This document shows, piece after piece, positions 24,872 through 32,747 of a DNA stretch of 64,000 nt. The translations under genes and the position numbers were made by a program. The stretch comes from Polaromonas sp. (GTDB taxonomy: Bacteria > Pseudomonadota > Gammaproteobacteria > Burkholderiales > Burkholderiaceae_C), in contig NZ_JAAFGZ010000026.1 in NCBI RefSeq assembly GCF_010365105.1, positions 1 through 64,000 of the forward strand. The letters run 5' to 3'. Position 1 is the first letter of the stretch. Each line of letters begins with the position of its first letter. The notes under the pieces were generated by a model. That model was not told the origin of the DNA, did no database searches, and worked only from the letters and a program-made list of their open reading frames with translations.

Positions 24872-24917
24872 TTAAGGCCGTCTTAGCGCGCGTATCGCAG
24901 CTTAAGAAAGCGCTAAG
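24872..24917. promoter_or_regulatory. Tandem direct-repeat boxes (QseB/PmrA-like) before the cytochrome operon
   Basis: Two boxes with an 11-base period: TTAAG-N6-TTAGC at 24872-24887 and TTAAG-N6-CTAAG at 24902-24917, spaced 30 bases apart. OmpR-family regulators of the QseB/PmrA subgroup bind such TTAAG-N6-TTAAG repeats, and a regulator of this subgroup is encoded at 26693. The site lies between the divergent 54-residue gene and the SHP gene, so it could control both. Confidence 0.6.
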
Positions 24918-24961
24918 AACGCGGCCGCAACATGAAGGCAACCTAAAAACAAGGAGTCTTC

Positions 24962-25384
24962 ATGAAGCGGTCATCCCTGCGCCAATCGTCGTTTCTGGCC
25001 CTGCTGGCCACGACCGGTCTGACCTGTGCGCTCATCACCCCGGCGGCGCATGCCACGACGCCGGCGGAACAACTGGGGGCTTACACCGCCCAGTCCGGAG
25101 CGCCTGCGGTGCCAGCGCGGGGCCAGCAGTTTTTCAACAACCGCCAGGGCCGTGACTGGAGTTGTGGCTCCTGTCACGGCGCTTTGCCCACGCAGGCTGG
25201 CAAGCATGCGTCCACTGGCAAAACCATCGGCGCGCTGGCGCCGGCTTTCAACCCGGAGCGTTTCACCGATTCGGCAAAGACCGAAAAGTGGTTTCGCCGC
25301 AATTGCAACGATGTGGCGGGCCGCGAATGCACGGCCGCCGAAAAAGCCGATGTGCTGAGCTGGCTGATGGCACTCAAGCGCTGA
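24962..25384 (+). CDS. SHP-type c-type cytochrome (DUF1924)
   Basis: A 140-residue periplasmic monoheme cytochrome c related to the sphaeroides heme protein. The signal peptide is KRSSLRQSSFLALLATTGL...AAHA. The heme site is C68-G-S-C71-H72, and the C-terminal WFRRNCNDVAGRECTAAEKADVLSWL is the SHP signature; in SHP an Asn in this region is the labile distal heme ligand and the cysteines form a disulfide. SHP binds oxygen and NO in vitro; its physiological job is not settled. AAGGAGT lies 5 bases before the ATG. First gene of a cytochrome plus two-component operon. Confidence 0.9.
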   Translation: MKRSSLRQSSFLALLATTGLTCALITPAAHATTPAEQLGAYTAQSGAPAVPARGQQFFNNRQGRDWSCGSCHGALPTQAGKHASTGKTIGALAPAFNPERFTDSAKTEKWFRRNCNDVAGRECTAAEKADVLSWLMALKR

Positions 25385-25421
25385 CCGTCCGTACTTCCTC
25401 TATGCGTCAAGGATAAAAACC

Positions 25422-25904
25422 ATGTCACTTCGATTTCACTCCCGCGTTCCCCAAGTCCTGTTCGGCTTGCTCGCAGCCCTTGGCATCGCGCAAGCGGCGA
25501 TGGCCGACGGTGACCAGCGCAGGGTGCCGCTGTTGCCCAAATACCAGCAGGAATGCGCCGCCTGCCATCTGGCGTATCCGCCCGGCATGCTGCCAGCGGC
25601 CTCCTGGAACAGGGTCATGGCCAATCTGCCCAGGCATTACGGCACCGATGCATCGCTGGACCCGGCGACGGTGAAGGCGCTTTCGACCTGGCTGGGCGCC
25701 AACGCCGGAACCTACAAACGCGTCAATGAAGAGCCGCCGCAGGACCGCATCACCACCTCAAGCTGGTTTGTGCGCAAGCACCGCGAGGTAGCGCCAGATG
25801 TCTGGAAACGGACCGCCATTGGCAGCCGGGCCAACTGCGCCGCCTGCCACACCCGCGCCGACCAGGGCGACTTCGATGAAGACAACGTCCGCATACCCAA
25901 GTAA
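25422..25904 (+). CDS. Periplasmic diheme cytochrome c (DHC)
   Basis: A 160-residue protein with a signal peptide ending AMA and two CxxCH heme sites, C45-AAC-H49 and C139-AAC-H143. The sequence YQQECAACHLAYPPGMLPAASW and the C-terminal SRANCAACHTRADQGDFDEDNV match the DHC family that is encoded next to SHP in other bacteria and passes electrons to it. It starts 37 bases after the SHP gene and 8 bases before the cytochrome b gene. Confidence 0.92.
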   Translation: MSLRFHSRVPQVLFGLLAALGIAQAAMADGDQRRVPLLPKYQQECAACHLAYPPGMLPAASWNRVMANLPRHYGTDASLDPATVKALSTWLGANAGTYKRVNEEPPQDRITTSSWFVRKHREVAPDVWKRTAIGSRANCAACHTRADQGDFDEDNVRIPK

Positions 25905-25912
25905 GAAAAACC

Positions 25913-26680
25913 ATGACTGCCCATACCTTTCCTTCTTCAGAATCTGCCACCGCACCGTCTGGACTACAAGCGCAGGCGCCCCGGCCCGCAAGCCGCCGGG
26001 TGACAGACGCCACCACGCGCATGCTGCACTGGCTGATGGCGCTGAGTTTTACCGGCGCCTACCTCACCGCCGACGGCGAGCACTGGCGGATGGTGCATGT
26101 GACGCTGGGCTACACCCTGGCCGGGCTGCTGGTCTGCCGTGTGCTGTGGGGCCTGTTCGGTCCGCGCCAGGCCCGGCTTTCGGTGCTGTGGCGCAAGTTG
26201 AAGGGCCTGCCGGACTGGCTGAAGTCGCTGCCCGATGTAAATTCACAGGCGACGCTGCAGCCGGCCTGGCGTCAGGGCCAGAACCTCATGATGGCGCTGG
26301 CCGTGGCGCTGATACTGGTGGTGATCCTTCCGCTGACACTCAGCGGTTATGCGGTATGGGACGAGTGGGGCGGCGAATGGCTGGAAGACGTGCATGAGTT
26401 TTTCGGCAATGCCATGCTTGCAGTCGTGCTGGTTCATATCGGCTTGATCGCCTTGCTGAGCCTGCTGCGGCGCAAGAACCAGGCCTTGCCCATGCTGACC
26501 GGCCGCGCTGCAGGTCCCGGGCCGGATCTGGCCAAGCGCAACCACGGCATTCTGGCGGCGGCGGTGCTGGCCTGCGTGATCGGTTTCTGGGGTTGGCAGT
26601 GGACCGAGGCGCCGCAGGACCATGCAGTGTCCCAGGGTACGGTGCGGATCGATAATCACAGTAACGACGATAGCGATTGA
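25913..26680 (+). CDS. Cytochrome b561-type membrane protein
   Basis: A 255-residue four-helix cytochrome b. TRMLHWLMALSFTGAYLTAD starts helix 1 with a heme-ligand His, RMVHVTLGYTLAGLLVCRVLWG is helix 2, and HEFFGNAMLAVVLVHIGLIALLS carries the remaining ligands. This is the Ni/Fe-hydrogenase-type b subunit used as quinol-linked electron entry. With the diheme and SHP cytochromes it forms a plausible chain quinol, cytochrome b, DHC, SHP. A fifth hydrophobic segment near the end (LAAAVLACVIGFWGW) is noted. Confidence 0.9.
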   Translation: MTAHTFPSSESATAPSGLQAQAPRPASRRVTDATTRMLHWLMALSFTGAYLTADGEHWRMVHVTLGYTLAGLLVCRVLWGLFGPRQARLSVLWRKLKGLPDWLKSLPDVNSQATLQPAWRQGQNLMMALAVALILVVILPLTLSGYAVWDEWGGEWLEDVHEFFGNAMLAVVLVHIGLIALLSLLRRKNQALPMLTGRAAGPGPDLAKRNHGILAAAVLACVIGFWGWQWTEAPQDHAVSQGTVRIDNHSNDDSD

Positions 26681-26692
26681 AAGAGCCCCCAC

Positions 26693-27364
26693 ATGCGTAT
26701 TCTGCTCGCTGAAGACGATTCTTTATTGGGTGACGGCCTGCGGGCGGGGTTGCGCCAGCTGGGCTTTCAGGTGGACTGGGTGCGTGATGGCGAGGCCGCA
26801 GAGCGCGAACTGCGCGCACAAGCTTATGAGGCCGCCGTGCTCGACCTCGGGCTGCCGCGCAAGGACGGGCTGGATGTACTGGCCGACATTCGCCGTTCGG
26901 GCATTTTGACGCCGGTGCTGGTGCTCACCGCGCGCGACGCCGTGCCAGACCGTATCCGCGGGCTGGATGTGGGCGCCGACGACTATGTGGTCAAGCCGGT
27001 GGACCTGCATGAGCTGGCCGCACGGCTGCGCGCGCTGGTGCGCCGGGCGCACGGCCAGCCGCAGGAATGCCTGAGTGCGCAGGATGTGGTGCTGGACCCG
27101 GCCTCCCGCACGGTGCGCCAGGCGGGCGAGCTGGTCACGCTGTCCACCCGGGAGTTTGATTTGCTGCAGGCCTTCATGCTGGGCGCCGACCGTGTGCTGT
27201 CGCGCGAACAGCTGGAGCAGCAGCTCTACAGCTGGGGCCAGGAGGTCGAAAGCAACGCCATCGAGGTGCACATCCACAACCTGCGGCGCAAGCTGGGGCC
27301 GGCGCTGATCCACACGGTGCGCGGTGTCGGCTACATGCTGCAGCGCGACGTGCCCAAACCATGA
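26693..27364 (+). CDS. OmpR-family response regulator (QseB/PmrA-like)
   Basis: A 223-residue transcription factor: N-terminal receiver domain with D51 as phosphoacceptor (VLDLGLP), acidic pair D8/D9 and K101 (VKPV), then a winged-helix DNA-binding domain (STREFDLLQAFMLGADRVLSREQL, VHIHNLRRKLG). The closest well-known relatives are QseB, PmrA and TctD. It follows the cytochrome b gene by 12 bases and overlaps the kinase gene by 4 (ATGA). Boxes suited to this subgroup precede the operon, so autoregulation is likely. Confidence 0.94.
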   Translation: MRILLAEDDSLLGDGLRAGLRQLGFQVDWVRDGEAAERELRAQAYEAAVLDLGLPRKDGLDVLADIRRSGILTPVLVLTARDAVPDRIRGLDVGADDYVVKPVDLHELAARLRALVRRAHGQPQECLSAQDVVLDPASRTVRQAGELVTLSTREFDLLQAFMLGADRVLSREQLEQQLYSWGQEVESNAIEVHIHNLRRKLGPALIHTVRGVGYMLQRDVPKP

Positions 27365-28710
27365 TCCGGTCGCCGCGCTCGCTGCAAGGCCGCCTGCTGG
27401 TGATGGTGCTGTCAATGGTGGTGGCCGTCTGGCTGGTCGCGGCGGCGCTGACCTGGTTCGATGCTCGCCACGAACTGGACGAGTTGCTTGACGGTCACCT
27501 GGCGCAGGCTGCCGCCCTGCTGGTGGTGCAGCAGGCGCAGGCGTTCGAAGACGGTGACAAAAGCATCGACGCGCCCACGCTGCACCGGTATGCGCCCAAG
27601 GTCGCGTTCCAGGTGTTTCATGAAGACCGCCCGGTGCTGCGTTCAGCCAATGCGCCCGTGACACCGATGATCGAGGCCGGAAAGCGCTTCAAGTCCGGCT
27701 TCAGGACGGTGCAGATCAGTGGCATGGCATGGCGTGTTTTTGCGGCGTATGGAGCCGAGCAGGACGTGCAGGTCTACGTGGGCGAACAGACGAGTTCGCG
27801 GGACGCCATTTTGTGGGCCGTGCTGCGCAGTACCTTGTGGCCGATTCTGGTGGCGCTGCCCCTGCTGGGGCTGGCGGTGTGGTGGGCGGTGTACCGCGGT
27901 GTGCAGCCGATTCGGCGACTCGGGCGCGCATTGGCAGCGCGCCAGCCGCAGGCGCTGGATCCGGTCACCCTGCGCAATGCGCCCGCCGAGATGACGCCGA
28001 TGATCGCCGCATTGAACAGTCTGTTCGAGCGCATCGGGCACCTGCTGGAGTCCGAGCGGCGTTTTACCGCCGATGCCGCCCACGAACTGCGCACCCCGAT
28101 TGCAGCCATTCGCGTGCAGGCGCAGGTGGCGATGGGCGAAGCGGACGAGTCCTTGCGCAAGCATGCCCTTCAGGGCACGCTGGAAGGCTGCGACCGTGCC
28201 ACGCGCCTGGTCGAGCAGCTGCTCAGCCTGTCCCGGCTGGAAGCGCTGGAAGCGCCGGTCATGGCGGCGGTCGATCTGCGCGCCGTGGCGCAGCGGGTGG
28301 TGGCCGAGCTGGCGCCCAAGGCGATTGGCAAACACCAGACGCTGGAATTCGACGGTGCCGGGTCCTGCCCCATTCCGGGCAACGCGACGCTGCTGGCGGT
28401 GCTGGTGCGCAACCTGGTCGACAACGCGGTGCGCTACAGCCCGCCGTTGGCGCGCATCAAGGTGGCCGTTCGGTTACAGGACGGGCAGGTGGCGCTGAGT
28501 GTGGAAGACAGCGGGCCGGGCCTTGAGGATGCAGACAGCACCCGCCTGGGCGAGCGATTCTTCCGGGTGACCGGCAGCCTGGAAAGCGGCAGCGGTCTGG
28601 GCTGGTCCATCGTGCGGCGCATTGCGGCCGTGCACCGGCTGGAAATCGAGGTCGGGCATTCGGCGGAACTGGGCGGGCTGGCTGTACACGTCATTTCGAA
28701 GAAAAAATAG
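27361..28710 (+). CDS. Sensor histidine kinase (QseC-like)
   Basis: A 449-residue membrane kinase. Helix 1 (LLVMVLSMVVAVWLVAAAL) and helix 2 (LWPILVALPLLGLAVWWAV) flank a periplasmic sensor of about 125 residues. A HAMP-like linker follows (GVQPIRRLGRALAARQP), then the H-box DAAHELRTPIAAIRV with H241, N-box RNLVDNAVRYSPP, and ATP lid VEDSGPGL and GSGLGWSIV. It pairs with the regulator it overlaps. The periplasmic sensor domain could read the redox or ligand state of the cytochromes encoded upstream; that is inference. Confidence 0.94.
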   Translation: MIRSPRSLQGRLLVMVLSMVVAVWLVAAALTWFDARHELDELLDGHLAQAAALLVVQQAQAFEDGDKSIDAPTLHRYAPKVAFQVFHEDRPVLRSANAPVTPMIEAGKRFKSGFRTVQISGMAWRVFAAYGAEQDVQVYVGEQTSSRDAILWAVLRSTLWPILVALPLLGLAVWWAVYRGVQPIRRLGRALAARQPQALDPVTLRNAPAEMTPMIAALNSLFERIGHLLESERRFTADAAHELRTPIAAIRVQAQVAMGEADESLRKHALQGTLEGCDRATRLVEQLLSLSRLEALEAPVMAAVDLRAVAQRVVAELAPKAIGKHQTLEFDGAGSCPIPGNATLLAVLVRNLVDNAVRYSPPLARIKVAVRLQDGQVALSVEDSGPGLEDADSTRLGERFFRVTGSLESGSGLGWSIVRRIAAVHRLEIEVGHSAELGGLAVHVISKKK

Positions 28711-28756
28711 CATTTGCGCTGTATGGATGGGCATTTACAGCTATTAATACAGTAGC
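28711..28756 (-). repeat. Dispersed palindromic repeat, copy 7
   Basis: TTTGCGC half first, then CAGCTATTAATACAGTAGC, i.e. reversed orientation. It begins directly after the histidine kinase stop codon. Confidence 0.75.
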
Positions 28757-28895
28757 AAAAAAGGATTGTAAAACGTTGTCTTTGCCCGGCGGAAAATCAA
28801 CTGCAGGCTTCATGCAAGCTTCCTGCAGGAAGAAGCGTTCAATAATCGCGCATCCCATCAGACATCGTTTTACCCACAACAGGAGCGCCACTTCC

Positions 28896-29597
28896 ATGAA
28901 GCCAATGAATCGCCACCTGGAGCGCCACCGAACCGACCGCATCGGCTGGCTGCGCGCCGCCGTGCTGGGGGCCAATGACGGCATTGTTTCCACGGCCAGC
29001 CTGGTGCTGGGCGTGGCGGCGGCCGGTGCCACCCCGCAAGCCGTTCTGGTGGCAGGCGTTGCCGGGCTGATGGCCGGGGCCATGTCGATGGCGGCAGGCG
29101 AGTATGTCTCGGTGCATTCGCAGGCCGACACCGAAAAAGCCGAAATGGAGCGCGAGCGTCTTGAACTGGAGCGGCATCCCGAGGCGGAACATGCCGAACT
29201 GGCGGGCATTTACATCAAGCGCGGGCTCACCCCTGAACTGGCCCGCCAGGTGGCCGGTCAACTGATGAATCATGACGCACTGGGCGCCCATGTGCGTGAT
29301 GAACTGGGCATTTCCGACGATTTGCTCGCCAACCCGATCCAGGCCGCCCTGGCATCGGCCGCGAGCTTTGCTGTGGGGGCTGCGCTGCCGCTGGCGGTTA
29401 CGGCTTTGGCACCAGCCAATGGCTTGACCGTCTGGGTATCCGTCACTTCACTCGGGTTTCTGGCCCTGCTGGGGGCCATGGCCGCACGTGCGGGAGGCGC
29501 TGCCATCGTGGCGGGTGCCTGGCGCGTCACCTTCTGGGGCGCTCTGGCCATGGCCATCACCGCCGGGGTTGGTGCGCTGTTTGGGGCTGTTGGTTAG
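28896..29597 (+). CDS. VIT/CCC1 family metal transporter
   Basis: A 233-residue membrane protein of the vacuolar iron transporter family (Fe/Mn). RTDRIGWLRAAVLGANDGIVSTASLVLGV is the diagnostic first helix, AGLMAGAMSMAAGEYVSVHSQ the second; a cytoplasmic helical segment (EKAEMERERLELERHPEAE) rich in Glu/His, probably the metal-binding region, precedes three more C-terminal helices. The start is placed at ATG 28896 (MKPMNRHLERHR) with AGGAG upstream; the track start at 28776 adds a non-conserved extension. Confidence 0.92.
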   Translation: MKPMNRHLERHRTDRIGWLRAAVLGANDGIVSTASLVLGVAAAGATPQAVLVAGVAGLMAGAMSMAAGEYVSVHSQADTEKAEMERERLELERHPEAEHAELAGIYIKRGLTPELARQVAGQLMNHDALGAHVRDELGISDDLLANPIQAALASAASFAVGAALPLAVTALAPANGLTVWVSVTSLGFLALLGAMAARAGGAAIVAGAWRVTFWGALAMAITAGVGALFGAVG

Positions 29598-29649
29598 CGC
29601 GAAATCAACCGGGCCTTGTCTCGTGGCATTCAAGACTGCAGCAGATTTT

Positions 29650-29716
29650 GCTATTGAATCAATAGCTTGAAAATTAAGCTGGACGGGCGTAGATGGCCTT
29701 TTTTGATACTAAAAAA
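29650..29716 (+). repeat. Dispersed palindromic repeat, copy 8
   Basis: GCTATTGAATCAATAGCTT, a perfect 6-bp palindrome pair, followed by a diverged right half ending GGCCTTTTTTGATACTAAAAAA. It lies between the convergent VIT and GTPase genes. Confidence 0.75.
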
Positions 29717-29742
29717 TGTGGACCAACTGAAACCCGTGTGCG

Positions 29743-31218
29743 CTAGGCGCGGTGGGCAAGGGCCGCTGCCGGATACAGCTGTTGCAACACCGAAGAGGTG
29801 ATGCGCAGCAGAAGCGCTTGCGCAGCGCCGGCCGATGTTTCTGCAGGAGAAGAGGGCTGCCGCAGCGTCTGCCACAAGCGGCCCACGGCGGCTTCCTCGG
29901 CCACCACCGCCCGCTCGACCTCAGCCTGCCAGAAAGCCGGCGCCTCGCTTTGTGCAAAATGGCCGCGCCCGCGCCCGAAATGCGCCACCGTCAGGTAGCG
30001 CAGCACGCTGGCCACCAGCAGCGTGCGCAAGAATTCATCGGTGAACTGCACCGTGGTCTGTTCCCGGTCGGTGCTTGAATTGAAGCCCCAGGCCGCACCC
30101 GCAAACCCCAAGGCGCCGACCACGCTGCCCAGCAGCGCACCGGCGCCCAGGCTCAAGCCGCCCGCCATCAGATCCGCCGACAGGCCGGTCGCCGCGCCCG
30201 ACAATACCGCGCCTAGCAGGCCCGCCTGCGCCTTGTCGATGGGCGCGCGAACCGCAAAATTCTCGCGCACCCGCTGGTTGATGCGCGTCGCTTCGCCGGG
30301 GTCGATCCGGTGCAGCGTCAGCAGCTGGCGCGTGGTGTCGGCAATGCCGTCGTTGAGCCGCTCGACCAGGATGCCCATGGCCTGGTCTTCGCGTTTCAGC
30401 TTGCCCGTCTTGCGCAGGCCGGTGGCCTGCAGGGCTGAATTCAGCAGCGAACGACTCTCGGGCTCTACCGCCTGGCGGTCCTGCGTCGCTGCCGCCAGCT
30501 GCTGCGCCCCCAGCCGCATCGACGCCTGAAAGCGTGTGTCATGGTGGGCGTCCCAGGCGGCCAGCAGGCGTGCGAAGCCGGCGGCTTTGTCAGGTTCGAT
30601 CCACTGGCCGACGGCTTCGTAAAACACCCGCTCATGCACCCAGCAGCGGGCAAAGGCGTCAAGCGCCAGCACCTTGCGCACGATCGGAAAGGCTTCCAGG
30701 TGGCGGCGCCAGCGCATCAGTTCTGCCTGCTCCTCTGGTGCCGGGCGCGGCGGCCCCGTCTGGTTGAGCAGCACCATCACCGGCTTGCCCAGCCACTGCA
30801 GGATGTTCATCTCGGCCGCCAGGTAGCCGGCGTCGCCGGGATGCTCCGCCGAATTGACCAGGTAAAGCACCACGTCGGCCGCATCGCGGGCGGTGCGCAA
30901 TGCCTGCTGGCTGAGCCAGAACGGCCGGTCACTGTAGCGGTCCAGCACTTCCCGCAAAAACCAGCCTATCGGGTTGTCGGCCATGCCCAGCCGCTTGAGG
31001 AGCCGCACCGAATCGCCAAAGCCCGGCGTGTCCCACAGCAGCAGGGCATCGCCGGCGCTGGTCGTCAGCAGCGGATGCGCTTCGGACGACAGGGTGACAT
31101 GGGCTGCATCGCGCACTTCGCCGACATCGGCGCCCAGCAGGGTCCGGGCCAGCGTGGTCTTGCCGTTGTTGGTGTGCGACACCAGCGCCAGCTGGATCTG
31201 GACCGGGGCGGCGCTCAT
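29743..31218 (-). CDS. Membrane-associated GTPase-like protein (DUF3482)
   Basis: About 491 residues from ATG 31218, which overlaps the upstream stop (ATGA); the longer track ORF is unlikely. An N-terminal P-loop domain has SHTNNGKTTLARTLL (an atypical G1 with Ser in place of the first Gly), a G3 DTPGFGDS and a degenerate G4 LNQTG. The C-terminal half has a Gly/Ala hydrophobic hairpin (GAATGLSADLMAGGLSLGAGALLGSVVGA in two pieces), likely membrane-inserting. It matches DUF3482, genetically linked to DUF2868 in many proteobacteria; function unknown. Confidence 0.88.
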   Translation of the reverse strand: MSAAPVQIQLALVSHTNNGKTTLARTLLGADVGEVRDAAHVTLSSEAHPLLTTSAGDALLLWDTPGFGDSVRLLKRLGMADNPIGWFLREVLDRYSDRPFWLSQQALRTARDAADVVLYLVNSAEHPGDAGYLAAEMNILQWLGKPVMVLLNQTGPPRPAPEEQAELMRWRRHLEAFPIVRKVLALDAFARCWVHERVFYEAVGQWIEPDKAAGFARLLAAWDAHHDTRFQASMRLGAQQLAAATQDRQAVEPESRSLLNSALQATGLRKTGKLKREDQAMGILVERLNDGIADTTRQLLTLHRIDPGEATRINQRVRENFAVRAPIDKAQAGLLGAVLSGAATGLSADLMAGGLSLGAGALLGSVVGALGFAGAAWGFNSSTDREQTTVQFTDEFLRTLLVASVLRYLTVAHFGRGRGHFAQSEAPAFWQAEVERAVVAEEAAVGRLWQTLRQPSSPAETSAGAAQALLLRITSSVLQQLYPAAALAHRA

Positions 31219-32693
31219 GCGGTTGCCGACAAGGCAAGGCCTGCGCCGACGTCCACCGCATGGGCATCGGGATGGAGCAGGTTGACGAAGGTGGCGGGCG
31301 CCTTGTGAAAGCTGCAGAACTGCTGCCACAGGGCGATGCGCTCGGCCATTCTGTCCTTGCCGCCGGCTTGCGTGCCGACCCGTTCCAGGTAGCCCGATTC
31401 GTCGACCAGCACGGCGATGCCGCGTGACGACACCCGCACCAGGTGGTCGAGCAGGGCGCCATGGTTTTCCTTTTCGGGCGTGGCCGCCAGGCTGAACAGA
31501 ACCGCCGTGATGGTGGCGTCGCTGTCGTTCAGCTTGACGTCGCGCAGTGCCTCGTGCGGCTCGTCGCCATAGGCAATCGACGGGCGCAGCATCAGCCGGG
31601 CCTGCTCGCCCAGCAGTCGTGCCGCCAGTTGGCTCAGGCCCTTGTCGCGCGCTTCGTCGATCGCGAAGCTGTAGGGCAGCACCCGCAGCATGCCGGGCGC
31701 ACCGCCAAGTGCCTTGAGCAGCCTGCGGAAATAGGGCTGCTCCAGCTCCAGTGGAAAATTACGGCTCCATTTTTTAATGCGCCACTGGGCGGCGCCGGCC
31801 AGCAGCAGGCGCGGCAGCATGACCAGCAGGAACAGCGTGGCGGCATACAGATGCACCCAGCGCGCGCCACCCAGTGGCGAGGAGGGTGCCTGCCCGAACC
31901 GGAGCGCTTCAATGTCGGCCAGCGAAAACCCCTGAAGCGGAAAAATCGTCAGGGCCGGCATGAACAGCGCCGACAGCAGCGCATGCACCTGCCCGGCATC
32001 CAGAAAAGTGCTTTCCCAGCCCGCCGAATACTGCGCGACATAGCCGCGCGCATACAGCGAAAGCACCGCACCGATGGCAAACAGGGCCGAGCCCAGGTGC
32101 AGGGTGCGGCCCAGCCGGGCCAGTGTCAGCCGCCGGCTGAGCTGGGTCCACTCGGCCATGAACGCCAGCAAGGCACTGACGAGGGCGGGTGGCAGCTTGC
32201 GCGGCAGGCGTGTCCGTCCCAGGCTGAGCAGGTGAACCAGGTCCGCACCCGGCTTTTTCAGTTTGCCAAACGGCAGCCAGCGCCAGACCAGCAGGCTTGC
32301 ATAGACCGCCAGGTTCCAGCCGATGATCAGCAGCAAAGGCGGCGACAGCAAATCAACCCGGTGCGGGTCGGTGATCTGGTCCAGGAAAATGCCGGCCAAC
32401 AGGGCCAGGACCGGCAGCCCGGTCCAGAATACATGAAGCGCCCCGGGCAGCCTGAGCATTGGACCGAACGCCGCATGCCGCTCCGACAGGCGCTGGAGAA
32501 TCTGCCCTGCGCGCTGCTGCAGGAACGTGTCCGCCGTGACGGGGGAGCCGGCGTGGGACGCCTGCCACTGTGCCAGTTCCGTGGCGCTGCGGCTGGCATG
32601 GCGGCGGTCGTCCTCGCTCAGGATTTCGTGCGCATGGTCCGCCGTTTCAATGGCACGAACCATGACCACTTCCCGGGCCGCCTGTTCATTCAT
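31215..32693 (-). CDS. DUF2868 integral membrane protein
   Basis: A 492-residue inner-membrane protein partner of the DUF3482 GTPase. About four clear hydrophobic segments (for instance VFWTGLPVLALLAGIFL, LLIIGWNLAVYASLLVW, LFAIGAVLSLYARGY, LYAATLFLLVMLPRLLLAGA). The last third is soluble and contains YSFAIDEARDKGL and an ITAVLFSLAATPEKENHGALLDHLV segment like a Rossmann-type sensor. Its stop overlaps the GTPase start by 4 bases, so the two are translated together. No function is known for the family. Confidence 0.87.
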   Translation of the reverse strand: MNEQAAREVVMVRAIETADHAHEILSEDDRRHASRSATELAQWQASHAGSPVTADTFLQQRAGQILQRLSERHAAFGPMLRLPGALHVFWTGLPVLALLAGIFLDQITDPHRVDLLSPPLLLIIGWNLAVYASLLVWRWLPFGKLKKPGADLVHLLSLGRTRLPRKLPPALVSALLAFMAEWTQLSRRLTLARLGRTLHLGSALFAIGAVLSLYARGYVAQYSAGWESTFLDAGQVHALLSALFMPALTIFPLQGFSLADIEALRFGQAPSSPLGGARWVHLYAATLFLLVMLPRLLLAGAAQWRIKKWSRNFPLELEQPYFRRLLKALGGAPGMLRVLPYSFAIDEARDKGLSQLAARLLGEQARLMLRPSIAYGDEPHEALRDVKLNDSDATITAVLFSLAATPEKENHGALLDHLVRVSSRGIAVLVDESGYLERVGTQAGGKDRMAERIALWQQFCSFHKAPATFVNLLHPDAHAVDVGAGLALSATA

Positions 32694-32747
32694 GCATTTC
32701 TTCCGTGAGGCGCGGCATGGCTGAAGTGAGCAGCGGCATGCGGATGC

